Made by a program: the position numbers and the translations under genes. Under the pieces are notes generated by a model. The model did not search any database, was not told where the DNA came from, and saw only the letters and a list, made by a program, of their open reading frames with translations. This document shows, one piece after another, positions 43,262-51,687 of a stretch of DNA of 64,000 bases. Origin of the DNA: JACKCD01 sp041390905 (GTDB lineage Bacteria > Chloroflexota > Anaerolineae > Promineifilales > Promineifilaceae); the NCBI GenBank assembly GCA_041390905.1, contig JAWKPA010000014.1:558001-622000 (forward strand). The letters are read 5' to 3'. Each line of letters opens with the position of its first letter. Positions within the stretch are counted from its first letter, which is position 1.

Positions 43262-44135
43262 GGTGTTGCAGCATCTCCTTTTCGCGCCCACGCACAATGC
43301 GCTGCCCGCGCAGGGGGCCAAACTGGGCGGTGACAACTGTCCACTGGCCGTCGCCATCTTCGTCATCCCGGTAGATTACCACCCAATCCCGAATCATGCC
43401 CAGTTCGTGGGCGCGGGCGGTGTTGGAAAAGAGTGCCGTGTAATGGTTGCTGCCCCGTTCGGTGTGGAGTACCGGCAGCCACGCCTCGTTGGTGGGGTTA
43501 AAGCGGCGTGGGGTAATGCGCGGTAGTTGACGCGCTCTTGCCTTTTGCCGATATTCCCGGTCTACATCCAGCAGTTCGCTGACTGGGGGCTGGTTAGTGG
43601 GGCTGGGTGTGGGGCGAGTTTGGGCTGGGCGGGGGCGAAAGCGGCCCGCCAGCGATTCGCGCACGGCACGCAGCCGCCGGGGGCCAAAGCCGGGAACCTG
43701 GTCGAGGCGGCCGTCGTAGGCTGCCGCCTGTAGCTCGGTCAACGTTTCAATGTCCAGCGTTTCATAAATGCGGCTGGCGAGCTTGGGGCCGATGGTTGGG
43801 ACGGTTGCCAGCACTTGTTCGGGCATGGTGCTGCCGCGCAGCCGTTCCAGCAGGGGGAGTTGGCTGGTTTCGACCAGTTGCTCAATGGCCTGGGCGATGG
43901 AACGGCCGATATGGGGCAGCCGGATCAGGCCGGGTAAACCCTCTTGCTGCAAAATGTCGCCGACGTAGGGTGCCAGTTGGCGCAGGGTGGCGGCGGCGTT
44001 GCGGTACGCCTGGACGCGGTAGGGGTTGGCATTTTGGGCATCGAGCAATTCGGCAACGGTTTCGAGGGTGTGGGCGATGGTGTGGTTGGTGAGGGAAACA
44101 ACGGCCGTTTTTTTCTGACCGTTTGTGTGAGTCAT
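43227..44135 (-). CDS. PolX N-terminal-like helix-hairpin-helix DNA-binding protein
   Basis: About 302 residues from ATG 44135 (MTHTNGQKKTAVV). Residues 15-180 match the first part of family X DNA polymerases: IAHTLETVAELLDAQNANPYRVQAYRNAAATL (8-kDa-type domain), LIRLPHIGRSIAQAIEQLVE (HhH), TVPTIGPKLASRIYE (HhH) and QVPGFGPRRLRAVRESL (HhH). The polymerase catalytic Asp pair and the PHP domain are absent. The C-terminal 130 residues form a separate domain (WLPVLHTERGSNHYTALFSNTARAHEL). It likely binds gapped or branched DNA. A role in repair or recombination is inferred. It is upstream of a metallopeptidase-like gene. Confidence 0.84.
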   Translation of the reverse strand: MTHTNGQKKTAVVSLTNHTIAHTLETVAELLDAQNANPYRVQAYRNAAATLRQLAPYVGDILQQEGLPGLIRLPHIGRSIAQAIEQLVETSQLPLLERLRGSTMPEQVLATVPTIGPKLASRIYETLDIETLTELQAAAYDGRLDQVPGFGPRRLRAVRESLAGRFRPRPAQTRPTPSPTNQPPVSELLDVDREYRQKARARQLPRITPRRFNPTNEAWLPVLHTERGSNHYTALFSNTARAHELGMIRDWVVIYRDDEDGDGQWTVVTAQFGPLRGQRIVRGREKEMLQHHEREEETLTPT

Positions 44136-44405
44136 TTTTGTCTCCTGAAAAATGGGGTGCGGACGAACATGGGGGATTGTTTTCAGGATGGCATTCGTTC
44201 GCAGGTGCCTAAACTGAATGATAGCCAGTGTAGCAGCAAAACAGGGAAGGGGTGTAGTGAGGAATGTTAGTGGGGGAAACGGCCGTTTGTCACAATGGGT
44301 GAGCATGGTCACGGTAAAGTCGTGACGTTTAACAGTGTGCCGGGGGAGAACGGCCGTTAAACTTCATTGGAGGAGTTGTTTCATTTGCAGGAAGGATTAC
44401 AATTT

Positions 44406-44816
44406 ATGCTGCTGGAAAAGTCAACCTTGCGAGAACTTTTTGTGGAATTAACTGAACAATCCCCGTTTTCCCATCCCATGGAAGCTGAATTTGCCCGTAT
44501 CCTCGACTATTATGGCATTGAATGGCAATATGAGCCGCGCACCTTTGTGCTGGGGCGGGATGCCGAAGGCAATGTAACCGAAGCCTTTTCGCCCGACTTC
44601 TACCTGCCGAGCGAAGATTTGTATGTGGAATTGACAACGATGCGGCCGGCGCTGGTCTCGCGCAAAAACCGCAAGCTTAAGCGGTTGAAGGCATTATTTC
44701 CAGAAGTAAACGTCAAGCTGCTAAAACGGGACGATTTGCGGAATTTGATGATTAAGTTTGGGCAGGATGGGCATGCCGCGCCGTTTATGGGTACCGATGC
44801 CCAGGAGATGCCATAA
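44406..44816 (+). CDS. PD-(D/E)XK nuclease-like small protein
   Basis: 136 residues from ATG 44406, with AGGAAGG about ten bases upstream; an in-frame TTG at 44367 would add 13 residues. The core reads EAEFARILDYYGIEWQYEPRTF, then SPDFYLPSEDLYVELTTMR and KNRKLKRLKALFPEV. Asp in SPDF and Glu in VELT match the acidic pair of the nuclease fold, as in VSR/TnsA-like proteins; the usual Lys of the ExK position is replaced by Thr, so activity is uncertain. It ends one base before the hypoxanthine phosphoribosyltransferase start, so the two form an operon. Confidence 0.75.
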   Translation: MLLEKSTLRELFVELTEQSPFSHPMEAEFARILDYYGIEWQYEPRTFVLGRDAEGNVTEAFSPDFYLPSEDLYVELTTMRPALVSRKNRKLKRLKALFPEVNVKLLKRDDLRNLMIKFGQDGHAAPFMGTDAQEMP

Positions 44817-44817
44817 G

Positions 44818-45399
44818 ATGAGTGAGCCGTTTGCGCCAGAGGCGTATGGGGAAATGTTTGATGACGTGAGCCAGATTTTGTTTACGGCGGAGCAAATTCA
44901 GGCGCGGGTGGTGGCGATTGGGCAGCAGATTTCGCGGGATTATGCCGGGCAAAACCCGCTGCTGGTGGGTGTGTTGAAGGGGGTTGTGCCGTTTATGGCC
45001 GACCTGCTGCGGGCGATCACCATTCCTGTGGAAGTGGATTTTATGGCGATTACCAGCTATTCGGCGGCGGCACGCCATGAGGGGATGGTGCGGTTGGAGA
45101 AGGATTTGGAGGTGCCGGTTAACGGCCGTTCTCTCCTCTTCGTCGAAGACATCATAGACACTGGCCTTACCCTCAACTACCTGCTCAAAACCTTACGCGC
45201 TCGCAATCCTGCCAGCCTCGATGTTTGCACCATGTTTAACAAGGAAAAGCTGCGCCTGATAGATATTCCCCTGCGCTATAAAGGCTTTGACCTGCCCGAC
45301 AAATTTGTCGTTGGCTATGGCCTCGACTACCGCGAAAAATACCGTAACCTCCCCTGGGTCGGGTTGCTCAAACCCCACGTCTTCCAACCCAAATCGTAG
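44818..45399 (+). CDS. hpt: Hypoxanthine phosphoribosyltransferase
   Basis: 193 residues from ATG 44818, one base after the previous stop. The PRPP-binding motif is LLFVEDIIDTGLTL near residue 100. Other family marks are LVGVLKGVVPFMADLLR, the loop before SYSAAARHEGMVRL, and FVVGYGLDYREKYRNLPWVG at the C-terminus. It converts hypoxanthine or guanine with PRPP to IMP or GMP in purine salvage. The palindrome at 45121 encodes Asn-Gly-Arg directly before the PRPP motif and sits at one of the sharpest G-rich to C-rich switches seen. Confidence 0.95.
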   Translation: MSEPFAPEAYGEMFDDVSQILFTAEQIQARVVAIGQQISRDYAGQNPLLVGVLKGVVPFMADLLRAITIPVEVDFMAITSYSAAARHEGMVRLEKDLEVPVNGRSLLFVEDIIDTGLTLNYLLKTLRARNPASLDVCTMFNKEKLRLIDIPLRYKGFDLPDKFVVGYGLDYREKYRNLPWVGLLKPHVFQPKS

Positions 45400-45619
45400 A
45401 ACAGTAGCCAGCACCTGCTTTGCCGTGCTGCCGCTGTTTGAGCGGCGGCTTGCCCGTTTGCGCCAGGAGGAAAACGGCCGTTTTCCTCCAACCGTCGGGT
45501 GAGGAACTTCATGGCAAAGGGGTGATGTTTAACAATAGACGTGGGGGGAAACGGCCGTTAAAATCTAACGGTAGGGGTGTCTCTATCTATATGGCGGGAA
45601 CATACACATGGAGGTTCAA

Positions 45620-45778
45620 ATGATTCGCCAACCTCTTTTCACCCTTTTGATGCTGACCTGTATGGTGCTTTCCGCCGCTTGCAATCCCACGCAGGTCAGC
45701 CCGACGCCGCAACCTAACATGCCTAACCCGGCTTCGGTTTATTGTGAGCAGCAAGGCAACAAGCTGAAGGAGAAATGA
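45620..45778 (+). CDS. Truncated DUF333-like lipoprotein
   Basis: 52 residues from ATG 45620, with GGAGG upstream. A signal peptide (LFTLLMLTCMVLSAAC) ends in a lipobox with Cys near 21. After a Pro-rich linker the sequence NPASVYCEQQGNKLKEK is the start of the DUF333 domain, which normally continues another 20-30 residues with a second Cys. Here it stops at TGA, and the next gene begins in the overlapping ATGA. It could be a shortened but functional lipoprotein or a decayed one. Confidence 0.65.
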   Translation: MIRQPLFTLLMLTCMVLSAACNPTQVSPTPQPNMPNPASVYCEQQGNKLKEK

Positions 45779-46275
45779 TTATGAAACATACCGACAAATC
45801 CCTTCTCATCATCGTCGGTGGTATCCTTCTCCTTATCGTTGCTGTCTTCATTTTTGTCCTGCGCCGCCCCGCACCCCAATACCAAACTGAAGACAGCCCC
45901 GAAAGCATCGCCCACAACTATTTACTGTCGCTGCGGCAGCAGGATTACGACCGGGCTTATGGCTATCTATCGCCCACCCTGGTCAACTATCCGGCCACCG
46001 TCAACGAATTTATTGACGACATCCAAAGCAACCGTTGGGCATTTCGGCTGGATAATGACGTGAGCCTGGCGGTAGAGTCCGTGCGCACCACGGACAATCA
46101 GGCTACTGTCACCATTCAGGAGACCACCTTTTACCACTCTGGCCTGTTCGATAGCTCCCAATCGGTAGACACCTTTATGATGCGGCTGAGCCAAACCGGT
46201 GACGGCTGGAAAATCACCCAGGCCGATGCCTACTGGTTCAACTGCTGGCACAGGGACAGTAGTTCTTGTCCCTAA
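45775..46275 (+). CDS. Membrane-anchored NTF2/DUF4878-like small protein
   Basis: 166 residues. The start overlaps the stop of the lipoprotein gene (ATGA). One N-terminal membrane helix (SLLIIVGGILLLIVAVFIFVL) is followed by an extracytoplasmic domain with SPESIAHNYLLSLRQQDYDRAYGYLSP, the pattern of NTF2-like/DUF4878 lumazine-binding proteins. It ends with GWKITQADAYWFNCW, also typical of that fold. It probably has a structural or sensing role at the cell surface; no catalytic residues can be named. It is translationally coupled to the lipoprotein. Confidence 0.75.
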   Translation: MIMKHTDKSLLIIVGGILLLIVAVFIFVLRRPAPQYQTEDSPESIAHNYLLSLRQQDYDRAYGYLSPTLVNYPATVNEFIDDIQSNRWAFRLDNDVSLAVESVRTTDNQATVTIQETTFYHSGLFDSSQSVDTFMMRLSQTGDGWKITQADAYWFNCWHRDSSSCP

Positions 46276-46305
46276 GGGTTCAATCAAAAATAACTGTGCA
46301 GTTCC

Positions 46306-46338
46306 AGAAGTTCAACTTCTCTCAGAAGTTGAACTTCT
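46306..46338. repeat. AGAAGTTCAACTTCT palindromic repeat, copy 2
   Basis: AGAAGTTCAACTTCT-CTC-AGAAGTTGAACTTCT, then AAATGGGTAAGTTA. Located between two membrane-protein genes, just before the start region of the DUF5671-like gene. Confidence 0.9.
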
Positions 46339-46389
46339 AAATGGGTAAGTTATGTAATTTCCATTCCTAATGCAGATATGGAGGTTAAG

Positions 46390-48294
46390 ATGACTGGTAT
46401 AAGACGCGGGTACATTTATCTCGTGACCTTGATTAGTTTACAGGCTCTCACCTGGGGGCTGATTAACTTGCTGCAAAACCTGCTGGTTTTCAGCCGTCAG
46501 GCGGGCATTGCCTCGGAAACAAATTCCCTTTCCTGGCAAATCGCCATCATCATCGTCACCTTGCCCGTTTTTATGGTTCATTGGCTGTGGGCGCAGCGGT
46601 TGGCTGCCAAAGACCGTGCCGAGCAATGTTCATGGGTGCGCGGTCTGTATTTGCAGGCCATCGTCGCCAGCTTTCTCATTCCGGCTCTGGCCTACAGCTA
46701 TAACCTGCTGCGCTTTCTCTTCCAGCTTCTCATTCAGGGCGAACAGCGCATTAATGCCTTGCAGCTAACACCGGGTGATGAAGCGCTCAGCTATCTGTTG
46801 CCCGCCTTGGTGCTGGCTCCATTGCTGTTTTATCACTATCGGCTGGTAGTCGCAGAACTGCCAACGGCCGATTTTCTCAAAACCACCCGCCGCTGGCACC
46901 ACTTTGGCTTTGCCGCTGCCGGGGTGACAATGACCGCGATTGGCGCGATCACCTTGCTGCAATGGCTGCTGGGGCAATTTGGGTCACAAACGGCCGTTAT
47001 CAACACCACCTCCCCCCTCCCCGCCGAACTGGCTCGCCTAATCGTCGGCGTCCCCTTGTGGCTCATCTTCTGGCGGCAAGCCCAGGCACTCTTTACCCAA
47101 TCCCCGGACGAAGAACATTCCACGCTGCGCAAGTTTTACCTGTACCTGATTATTTTTGTGGCAGCATTAACGGCCGTTGCTGCCGCCACCGGCATCCTGG
47201 CTGGAATCCTTCAAACCTTACTCGGTCTTGATCCCCCCGGCGACATCCGCGACTCCATCGCCATGATCATCGTCACCGCTGCCCTCTGGTACTACCACGC
47301 CAAAATCCTGCAGCAAGATATTCAGGCCAGCCCGGAACAGCCCAAACAGGCCACCATCCGCCGCCTCTACTGGTATCTCATCGCCACCATAGGCCTGGCG
47401 GCCGTGCTGGTGGGGTTGGGCGGAATTATCAGCGTGCTGATTCGCTCCTTTAACACCGCCTTTGTCACCGCCCTGCGCGAACAGTTGGCCTGGTTCACCG
47501 CCGCCCTGGTGGCGGGTTTGCCCGTCTGGCTGCTGCCCTGGCGACTGGCACAAACGGCCGTTACCCAGCCCGGCGATCTTGGTCATGACGAGCGCGAAGA
47601 CATCGTGCGCAAAATTTACCTCTACTTCTACATCTTTGTCGCCACCATGACTGCCCTCGGCAGTGCTATCTACATTGTCTATCGGTTGGTTGGGCTGGTG
47701 TTGGGAGCCAGCAGCAGCAATCTGGACAGCGATTTACCCCATGCGGTTGCCTATGGGCTGATGGCGGTGGCGGTTTGGCTGTATCATGGGGCTGCGCTGC
47801 GCCACGACAGCAGCCTGCTGGAAACCCCCACGCTGCCCGATTCGCTGCGGGTGGCGGTGGTTGGTGGCGAAAACGGCCGTTTTCAACCCCTTCTAACCGC
47901 CCTGCATCAAACCTTCCCCTTTGCCACCTTGCAGGCTATTGGGAGTGGCACGTCTCAGCCCGAAGCGACGCTGGCTGAGGCTGAACTGATCATCACCCCC
48001 TGGCCGCTGGCGGCTGAGGATGTTGGGTATGAAACGGCCGTTAGCCACAGTGCTGCCCCCAAACTTCTCATCCCCGTCCACCGCGAAGGATGGGAATGGG
48101 TCGGCGTTGAGCCGTGGAACCTGGACAACATCATCAGCGAAACCGTCCAGACCGTTTACCAAATCGTTGTCGGCCACCCCATCACACGGCAGCGCACCAG
48201 CATTGGCACGATTATCAGCATCATTGTCGGCGTTTTAGGCTTGTTTATCTTGATGATGATCCTCATCAGTGCCTTCTTCAACCTGCTGTTTTGA
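46390..48294 (+). CDS. DUF5671-like multi-repeat membrane protein
   Basis: About 634 residues from ATG 46390, with GGAGG six bases upstream. The protein is built of about four repeats of two to four helices each; each begins with an RRxYxYL-type motif (RRGYIYLVTLISLQ, LRKFYLYLIIFVAALTAV, IRRLYWYLIATIGLAAV, VRKIYLYFYIFVATMTAL). This is the DUF5671 pattern. A soluble domain of about 130 residues follows (SLRVAVVGGENGRFQPLL), and a final helix closes the protein. Function unknown. Five palindromes lie in the gene, all read as Thr-Ala-Val or Asn-Gly-Arg. Confidence 0.85.
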   Translation: MTGIRRGYIYLVTLISLQALTWGLINLLQNLLVFSRQAGIASETNSLSWQIAIIIVTLPVFMVHWLWAQRLAAKDRAEQCSWVRGLYLQAIVASFLIPALAYSYNLLRFLFQLLIQGEQRINALQLTPGDEALSYLLPALVLAPLLFYHYRLVVAELPTADFLKTTRRWHHFGFAAAGVTMTAIGAITLLQWLLGQFGSQTAVINTTSPLPAELARLIVGVPLWLIFWRQAQALFTQSPDEEHSTLRKFYLYLIIFVAALTAVAAATGILAGILQTLLGLDPPGDIRDSIAMIIVTAALWYYHAKILQQDIQASPEQPKQATIRRLYWYLIATIGLAAVLVGLGGIISVLIRSFNTAFVTALREQLAWFTAALVAGLPVWLLPWRLAQTAVTQPGDLGHDEREDIVRKIYLYFYIFVATMTALGSAIYIVYRLVGLVLGASSSNLDSDLPHAVAYGLMAVAVWLYHGAALRHDSSLLETPTLPDSLRVAVVGGENGRFQPLLTALHQTFPFATLQAIGSGTSQPEATLAEAELIITPWPLAAEDVGYETAVSHSAAPKLLIPVHREGWEWVGVEPWNLDNIISETVQTVYQIVVGHPITRQRTSIGTIISIIVGVLGLFILMMILISAFFNLLF

Positions 48295-48299
48295 GACAA

Positions 48300-48326
48300 G
48301 TAAGGCGGATTGCCAATCCGCCTTAC
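48300..48326. terminator. 13-bp perfect inverted repeat between convergent genes
   Basis: GTAAGGCGGATTG and its exact complement CAATCCGCCTTAC lie one base apart. It follows the stop of the DUF5671-like gene and faces the convergent lhgO gene. It probably ends transcription in both directions, or is a REP-type element. No T-run follows. Confidence 0.7.
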
Positions 48327-48389
48327 ACCTGAACAGAACGCGGATGAATCGGCAAAATCTGCGCCATCTTTGATTTTCATCCGCGCTGT

Positions 48390-49583
48390 TCAGGAAATCT
48401 CGCGTCCCGCCACCTTTTCGGCAATCGTCTGCCCAATTTGCAGCGACGAGGTGGCGGCGGGGGAGGGGGCGTTGACAACGTTGATGATGCGGGGCGTTTC
48501 CACAAAAGCAAAGTCGTCCATCATCGAGCCATCGGGCAGGAGAGCCTGAGCGCGAACGCCGGCCGGAGCGGGCACCAACTGTTCTGCTGTAATTTCCGGC
48601 ACCAGCCGCTGCAACGCCGTCACAAACGCCCGCTTGCTGATTGACCGCCACATTTCCCCCAGCCCGGTGCGCCAATATTTGGCCGCCAGCCGCCGAAAGC
48701 CGGCATAACCCACCACTTCTGCCAGGTCGCGCAGGTTGATATTGCCCCAGCCATACCCCTCACGCGCCAGTGCCAGCACCGCATTTGGCCCACACTCCAC
48801 GCCGCCGGAGACCATGCGGGTGAAATGAACGCCCAAAAACGGGAAGTTGGGGTCGGGGACGGGGTAGATGAGGCCGCGACAAAGATGGTGGGCGGCGGGG
48901 AGCAGCTCGTAATATTCGCCGCGAAAGGGGACGATGTGGGCGGGTGGGGTGGCTCCGCCGCGCTGCGTTAGCCGGTCGCTGTGCAGCCCGGTGCAGTTGA
49001 TGAGCAGATCGGCAGTGAAGGCTCCCCGGTTTGTGTTGACAATAATTTCATGCGGGGTTTCGTGGATGGTGGTAACGGCCGTTTCCAACACCACCCGCTG
49101 CCCCCGCTCCACCAATCGCGCTCCCAGCCGCTGGCACACCTGGCGGTAATCGGTAATCCCCGCTTCCGGCACGTGAATCGCCTCCACTCCGGCGGCGTGG
49201 GGTTCAATTTCGCGCAGTTGGGCGGCGGAAATGAGGGTGCAGTTGACCCCGTTGGCCTGGCCGCGCTGGTAGAGGGTGTGGAGAAACGGCCGTTCGGCCT
49301 CCGCCACCGCCACAATCACCTTGCCACAAATCGTAAACGGGATGCCCTCCTGCTGGCAAAACGCTTCCATCAGCCGCTTTCCCTCGCGGCAGTTGCTGGC
49401 CCGCAGCGAGCCGGGTTTGTAATAGATGCCGCTGTGCAGCACCCCCGAATTGCGCCCCGACTGGTGGAAACCAAGCGACGGCTCCTTTTCCAGCACGGTA
49501 ATCTGGGCATCGGGCCAGCGTTGGTTGAGGGTGTAGGCGGTGGCGAGACCAACGATGCCGCCGCCGATGATGAGAATTTTCAT
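48390..49583 (-). CDS. lhgO: L-2-hydroxyglutarate oxidase
   Basis: 397 residues. The FAD Rossmann motif is at the N-terminus: ILIIGGGIVGLATAYTL. It is followed by the LhgO signature FHQSGRNSGVLHSGIYYKPGS, with the motif YYKPGSLRA and the later PVPDPNFPFLGVHFTRM. It oxidises L-2-hydroxyglutarate to 2-oxoglutarate, passing electrons to the quinone pool or oxygen. Length and motifs match the family throughout. Two palindromes encode Thr-Ala-Val and Arg-Pro. It is downstream of the GC-poor flavin monooxygenase-like gene on the same strand, with about 190 bp between. Confidence 0.92.
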   Translation of the reverse strand: MKILIIGGGIVGLATAYTLNQRWPDAQITVLEKEPSLGFHQSGRNSGVLHSGIYYKPGSLRASNCREGKRLMEAFCQQEGIPFTICGKVIVAVAEAERPFLHTLYQRGQANGVNCTLISAAQLREIEPHAAGVEAIHVPEAGITDYRQVCQRLGARLVERGQRVVLETAVTTIHETPHEIIVNTNRGAFTADLLINCTGLHSDRLTQRGGATPPAHIVPFRGEYYELLPAAHHLCRGLIYPVPDPNFPFLGVHFTRMVSGGVECGPNAVLALAREGYGWGNINLRDLAEVVGYAGFRRLAAKYWRTGLGEMWRSISKRAFVTALQRLVPEITAEQLVPAPAGVRAQALLPDGSMMDDFAFVETPRIINVVNAPSPAATSSLQIGQTIAEKVAGREIS

Positions 49584-49764
49584 ATTGTTGTAGAGAGCTT
49601 GGAAGATTAGGGATCAGGCTCTGATGACTTTTCAGGATTTGAACCGCAAAGTTCGCAGAGGGCATAAAGAAGGAGATGAAAACCAGCTAAAACTTTGCGT
49701 CCTCTACAGTTCACTTAACCCCCAATCTCCTGATTTTGATTCCTGCGCACTTAATTGCAGTTCC

Positions 49765-49797
49765 AGAAGTTCAACTTCTGAAAGAAGTTGAACTTCT
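49765..49797. repeat. AGAAGTTCAACTTCT palindromic repeat, copy 3
   Basis: AGAAGTTCAACTTCT-GAA-AGAAGTTGAACTTCT. The stop codon of the adjoining minus-strand gene (49771-49773) and its last nine residues lie inside this repeat. Confidence 0.9.
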
Positions 49798-51288
49798 AAA
49801 TCCCAAGGTTGTTTTTGCGTGCGGATGGGTAGTAGGCAGCACGTCGCGCTGCAAAAGTGATGTGTAATACAGATCTTTATCCTCAATAAACAAATGACGG
49901 GTAATACCGCGTATCAACTGGGGAACCCCATAAATAATGCCTTGTATACTTCCACCACTTACACCCATACTTAAAGTAGAACCAAATGTGAAATTGAAAA
50001 TACGAGAAAGCCACGGGGCTTGACCAGCTTGTTTTTCAGTAAATTCAAAATGTGAACCAAGGTATGGATAGTTTTCCAGGTGAGATATTTCCCCAGCTTC
50101 CTCATAACTGTAACGATCTTTCCACAAAGCTATTTTTGAATGTATGTTGCCTAACTCTTTACGCTTTGAAAGTTCGATTTGAACGCCCGCTGCGATAATT
50201 AGAAAATCCAGTTCGTGCTGCGCTACAGGAGTTTCTATAACGACGCTGTCTTCTGTAGACCGCACTGCAATGATTGGACTAGAAAAATGAGTGGTAATTT
50301 GAGAGTACTGACTTGCGATCTTGAACGTTTCTGCCGAAGGAAATTGTCCAGCGTGCTGAAATTCTTGTATAAACTTCCACCGTAGACGGTCTGGCAAATC
50401 AGCAAAATGTTGTAAAAAACCTGGAAATGAAGCCCAGGCAAATGGATCATAGGTTGGCATTTTGGATCGTCGGTGAAAGATACTAACTTGAGTACTGCCG
50501 TTGCTTGCCGCCAAAATGGCATGGTCATAAGCAGACGCGCCTCCACCAATAACACCAACTCGTTTGCCTTGAAGCTGGTGAACCAGAATATCGCCGTATG
50601 CAAGAGCATAACGGTCAGGGGTCAAAGACTCCGATATGATTTTGGGACAATTCCATTCTCCAGAACCATCATATCCCGTCGCTAACACTAATGTGCGTGC
50701 ATATAACCTCTTTTTGGCACCAGATAATGTCACAACAAGACAAACGTCTTGTGCCGACCAATCAATCATTTCTACAGATGTCTCGTACTCTACAGGAATT
50801 TTGAGGATGTTTTTATACCAAGAAAGATAGTTCACCCAATCATCACGGGAAATTTTTTCTAGGTTGGCCCAGGCATCCTCTCCATATATGGCTTTAAACC
50901 ATGCCTGAAAGGTGAGTGAGGCGATACCGAGGTCTATACTTGTAAGCAGCTTTGGTGTGCGTAGCTCGGGCATTCTGGCGAAAGTGTTCCAGGATCCAAC
51001 TTTGTCTTGTGAGTGACGATCCACGACACAAATTCGAGTAATACCTTGACACATTAAGCCGAAGGCAATAGAAAGCCCTGCCATTCCTGCCCCTATGATA
51101 AGTGCATCAAGAATGGGTTCTCCACATTGCGTAAAATGCGGCATTGTCCATGCACTTTTCGGGAAATTAAGCAGTTTTAGTTCTTCTGATACTTTTTTTT
51201 CAAGATTGGCTTTTGTAGCAGCATCCATTATTTTAATCTCTGTCAAGCTCCTTTGAACCTTAGGAAGGAAATCAAATAATTTGCCCAT
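49771..51288 (-). CDS. Flavin-containing monooxygenase-like FAD/NAD(P)-binding protein
   Basis: 505 residues from ATG 51288, or about 485 from ATG 51228 (MDAATKANLEKK). The first dinucleotide-binding motif is LIIGAGMAGLSIAFGL near residue 65 and the second is GVIGGGASAYDHAI near 245. DRHSQDKVGSW and FGLMCQGITR also fit FMO/SidA-type oxidoreductases. It would use NADPH and FAD to oxygenate a small substrate. The DNA is clearly richer in A and T than the neighbours and has no AACGGCCGTT copy. Repeat copies at both ends (49765 and 51291) supply the stop codon and the first ATG. It was likely acquired recently. Confidence 0.87.
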   Translation of the reverse strand: MGKLFDFLPKVQRSLTEIKIMDAATKANLEKKVSEELKLLNFPKSAWTMPHFTQCGEPILDALIIGAGMAGLSIAFGLMCQGITRICVVDRHSQDKVGSWNTFARMPELRTPKLLTSIDLGIASLTFQAWFKAIYGEDAWANLEKISRDDWVNYLSWYKNILKIPVEYETSVEMIDWSAQDVCLVVTLSGAKKRLYARTLVLATGYDGSGEWNCPKIISESLTPDRYALAYGDILVHQLQGKRVGVIGGGASAYDHAILAASNGSTQVSIFHRRSKMPTYDPFAWASFPGFLQHFADLPDRLRWKFIQEFQHAGQFPSAETFKIASQYSQITTHFSSPIIAVRSTEDSVVIETPVAQHELDFLIIAAGVQIELSKRKELGNIHSKIALWKDRYSYEEAGEISHLENYPYLGSHFEFTEKQAGQAPWLSRIFNFTFGSTLSMGVSGGSIQGIIYGVPQLIRGITRHLFIEDKDLYYTSLLQRDVLPTTHPHAKTTLGFRSSTSFRS

Positions 51289-51290
51289 TT

Positions 51291-51324
51291 AGAAGTTGAA
51301 CTCCTCAGGAGAAGTTGAACTTCT
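51291..51324. repeat. AGAAGTTGAACTTCT palindromic repeat, copy 4
   Basis: AGAAGTTGAACTCCT-CAGG-AGAAGTTGAACTTCT, with TTGCGTCACTTATTTAATCC to the right. It touches the start of the flavin monooxygenase-like gene. Confidence 0.85.
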
Positions 51325-51587
51325 TGCGTCACTTATTTAATCCTCCTTAGAAATGAGAATGAAATAACTTATCCATTCAGCAGTTTAGCTTCTCACAAGA
51401 AATCGAACTTCTCCTGTAATTGTAGCTATTCACCTTTCCCTATTCCAGATGTCGGGTGATTTTTCAGCAATTCTCAGTTTGAAATGGAGTAGGGGAGAAG
51501 TAATTGACCAAAACGCCAGCCTAAACGGATAGCCTACTCACCGATTGCCTCGCCTGCTCTTACTTGCGTATCTTGTATGCTTAATTT

Positions 51588-51621
51588 AGAAGTTCAACTT
51601 CTCAGAAGAAGTTGAACTTCT
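51588..51621. repeat. AGAAGTTCAACTTCT palindromic repeat, copy 5
   Basis: AGAAGTTCAACTTCT-CAGA-AGAAGTTGAACTTCT, with TTGCGTCACTTGTTTAATTC to the right, nearly the same flank as copy 4. Confidence 0.9.
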
Positions 51622-51687
51622 TGCGTCACTTGTTTAATTCTCGTTCCTAATTTCAAATTGACGACTAGAGGTAGCGGAAGGGAGCGG

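Larger units (their letters stand above)
51289..51687. other. Repeat-rich gap
   Basis: Two AGAAGTTGAACTTCT elements at 51291-51324 and 51588-51621 share their right flank (TTGCGTCACTT.TTTAAT), so one is a copy of a longer unit. A degenerate third copy lies at about 51381-51414. The region is AT-rich and holds no convincing gene. Confidence 0.75.
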
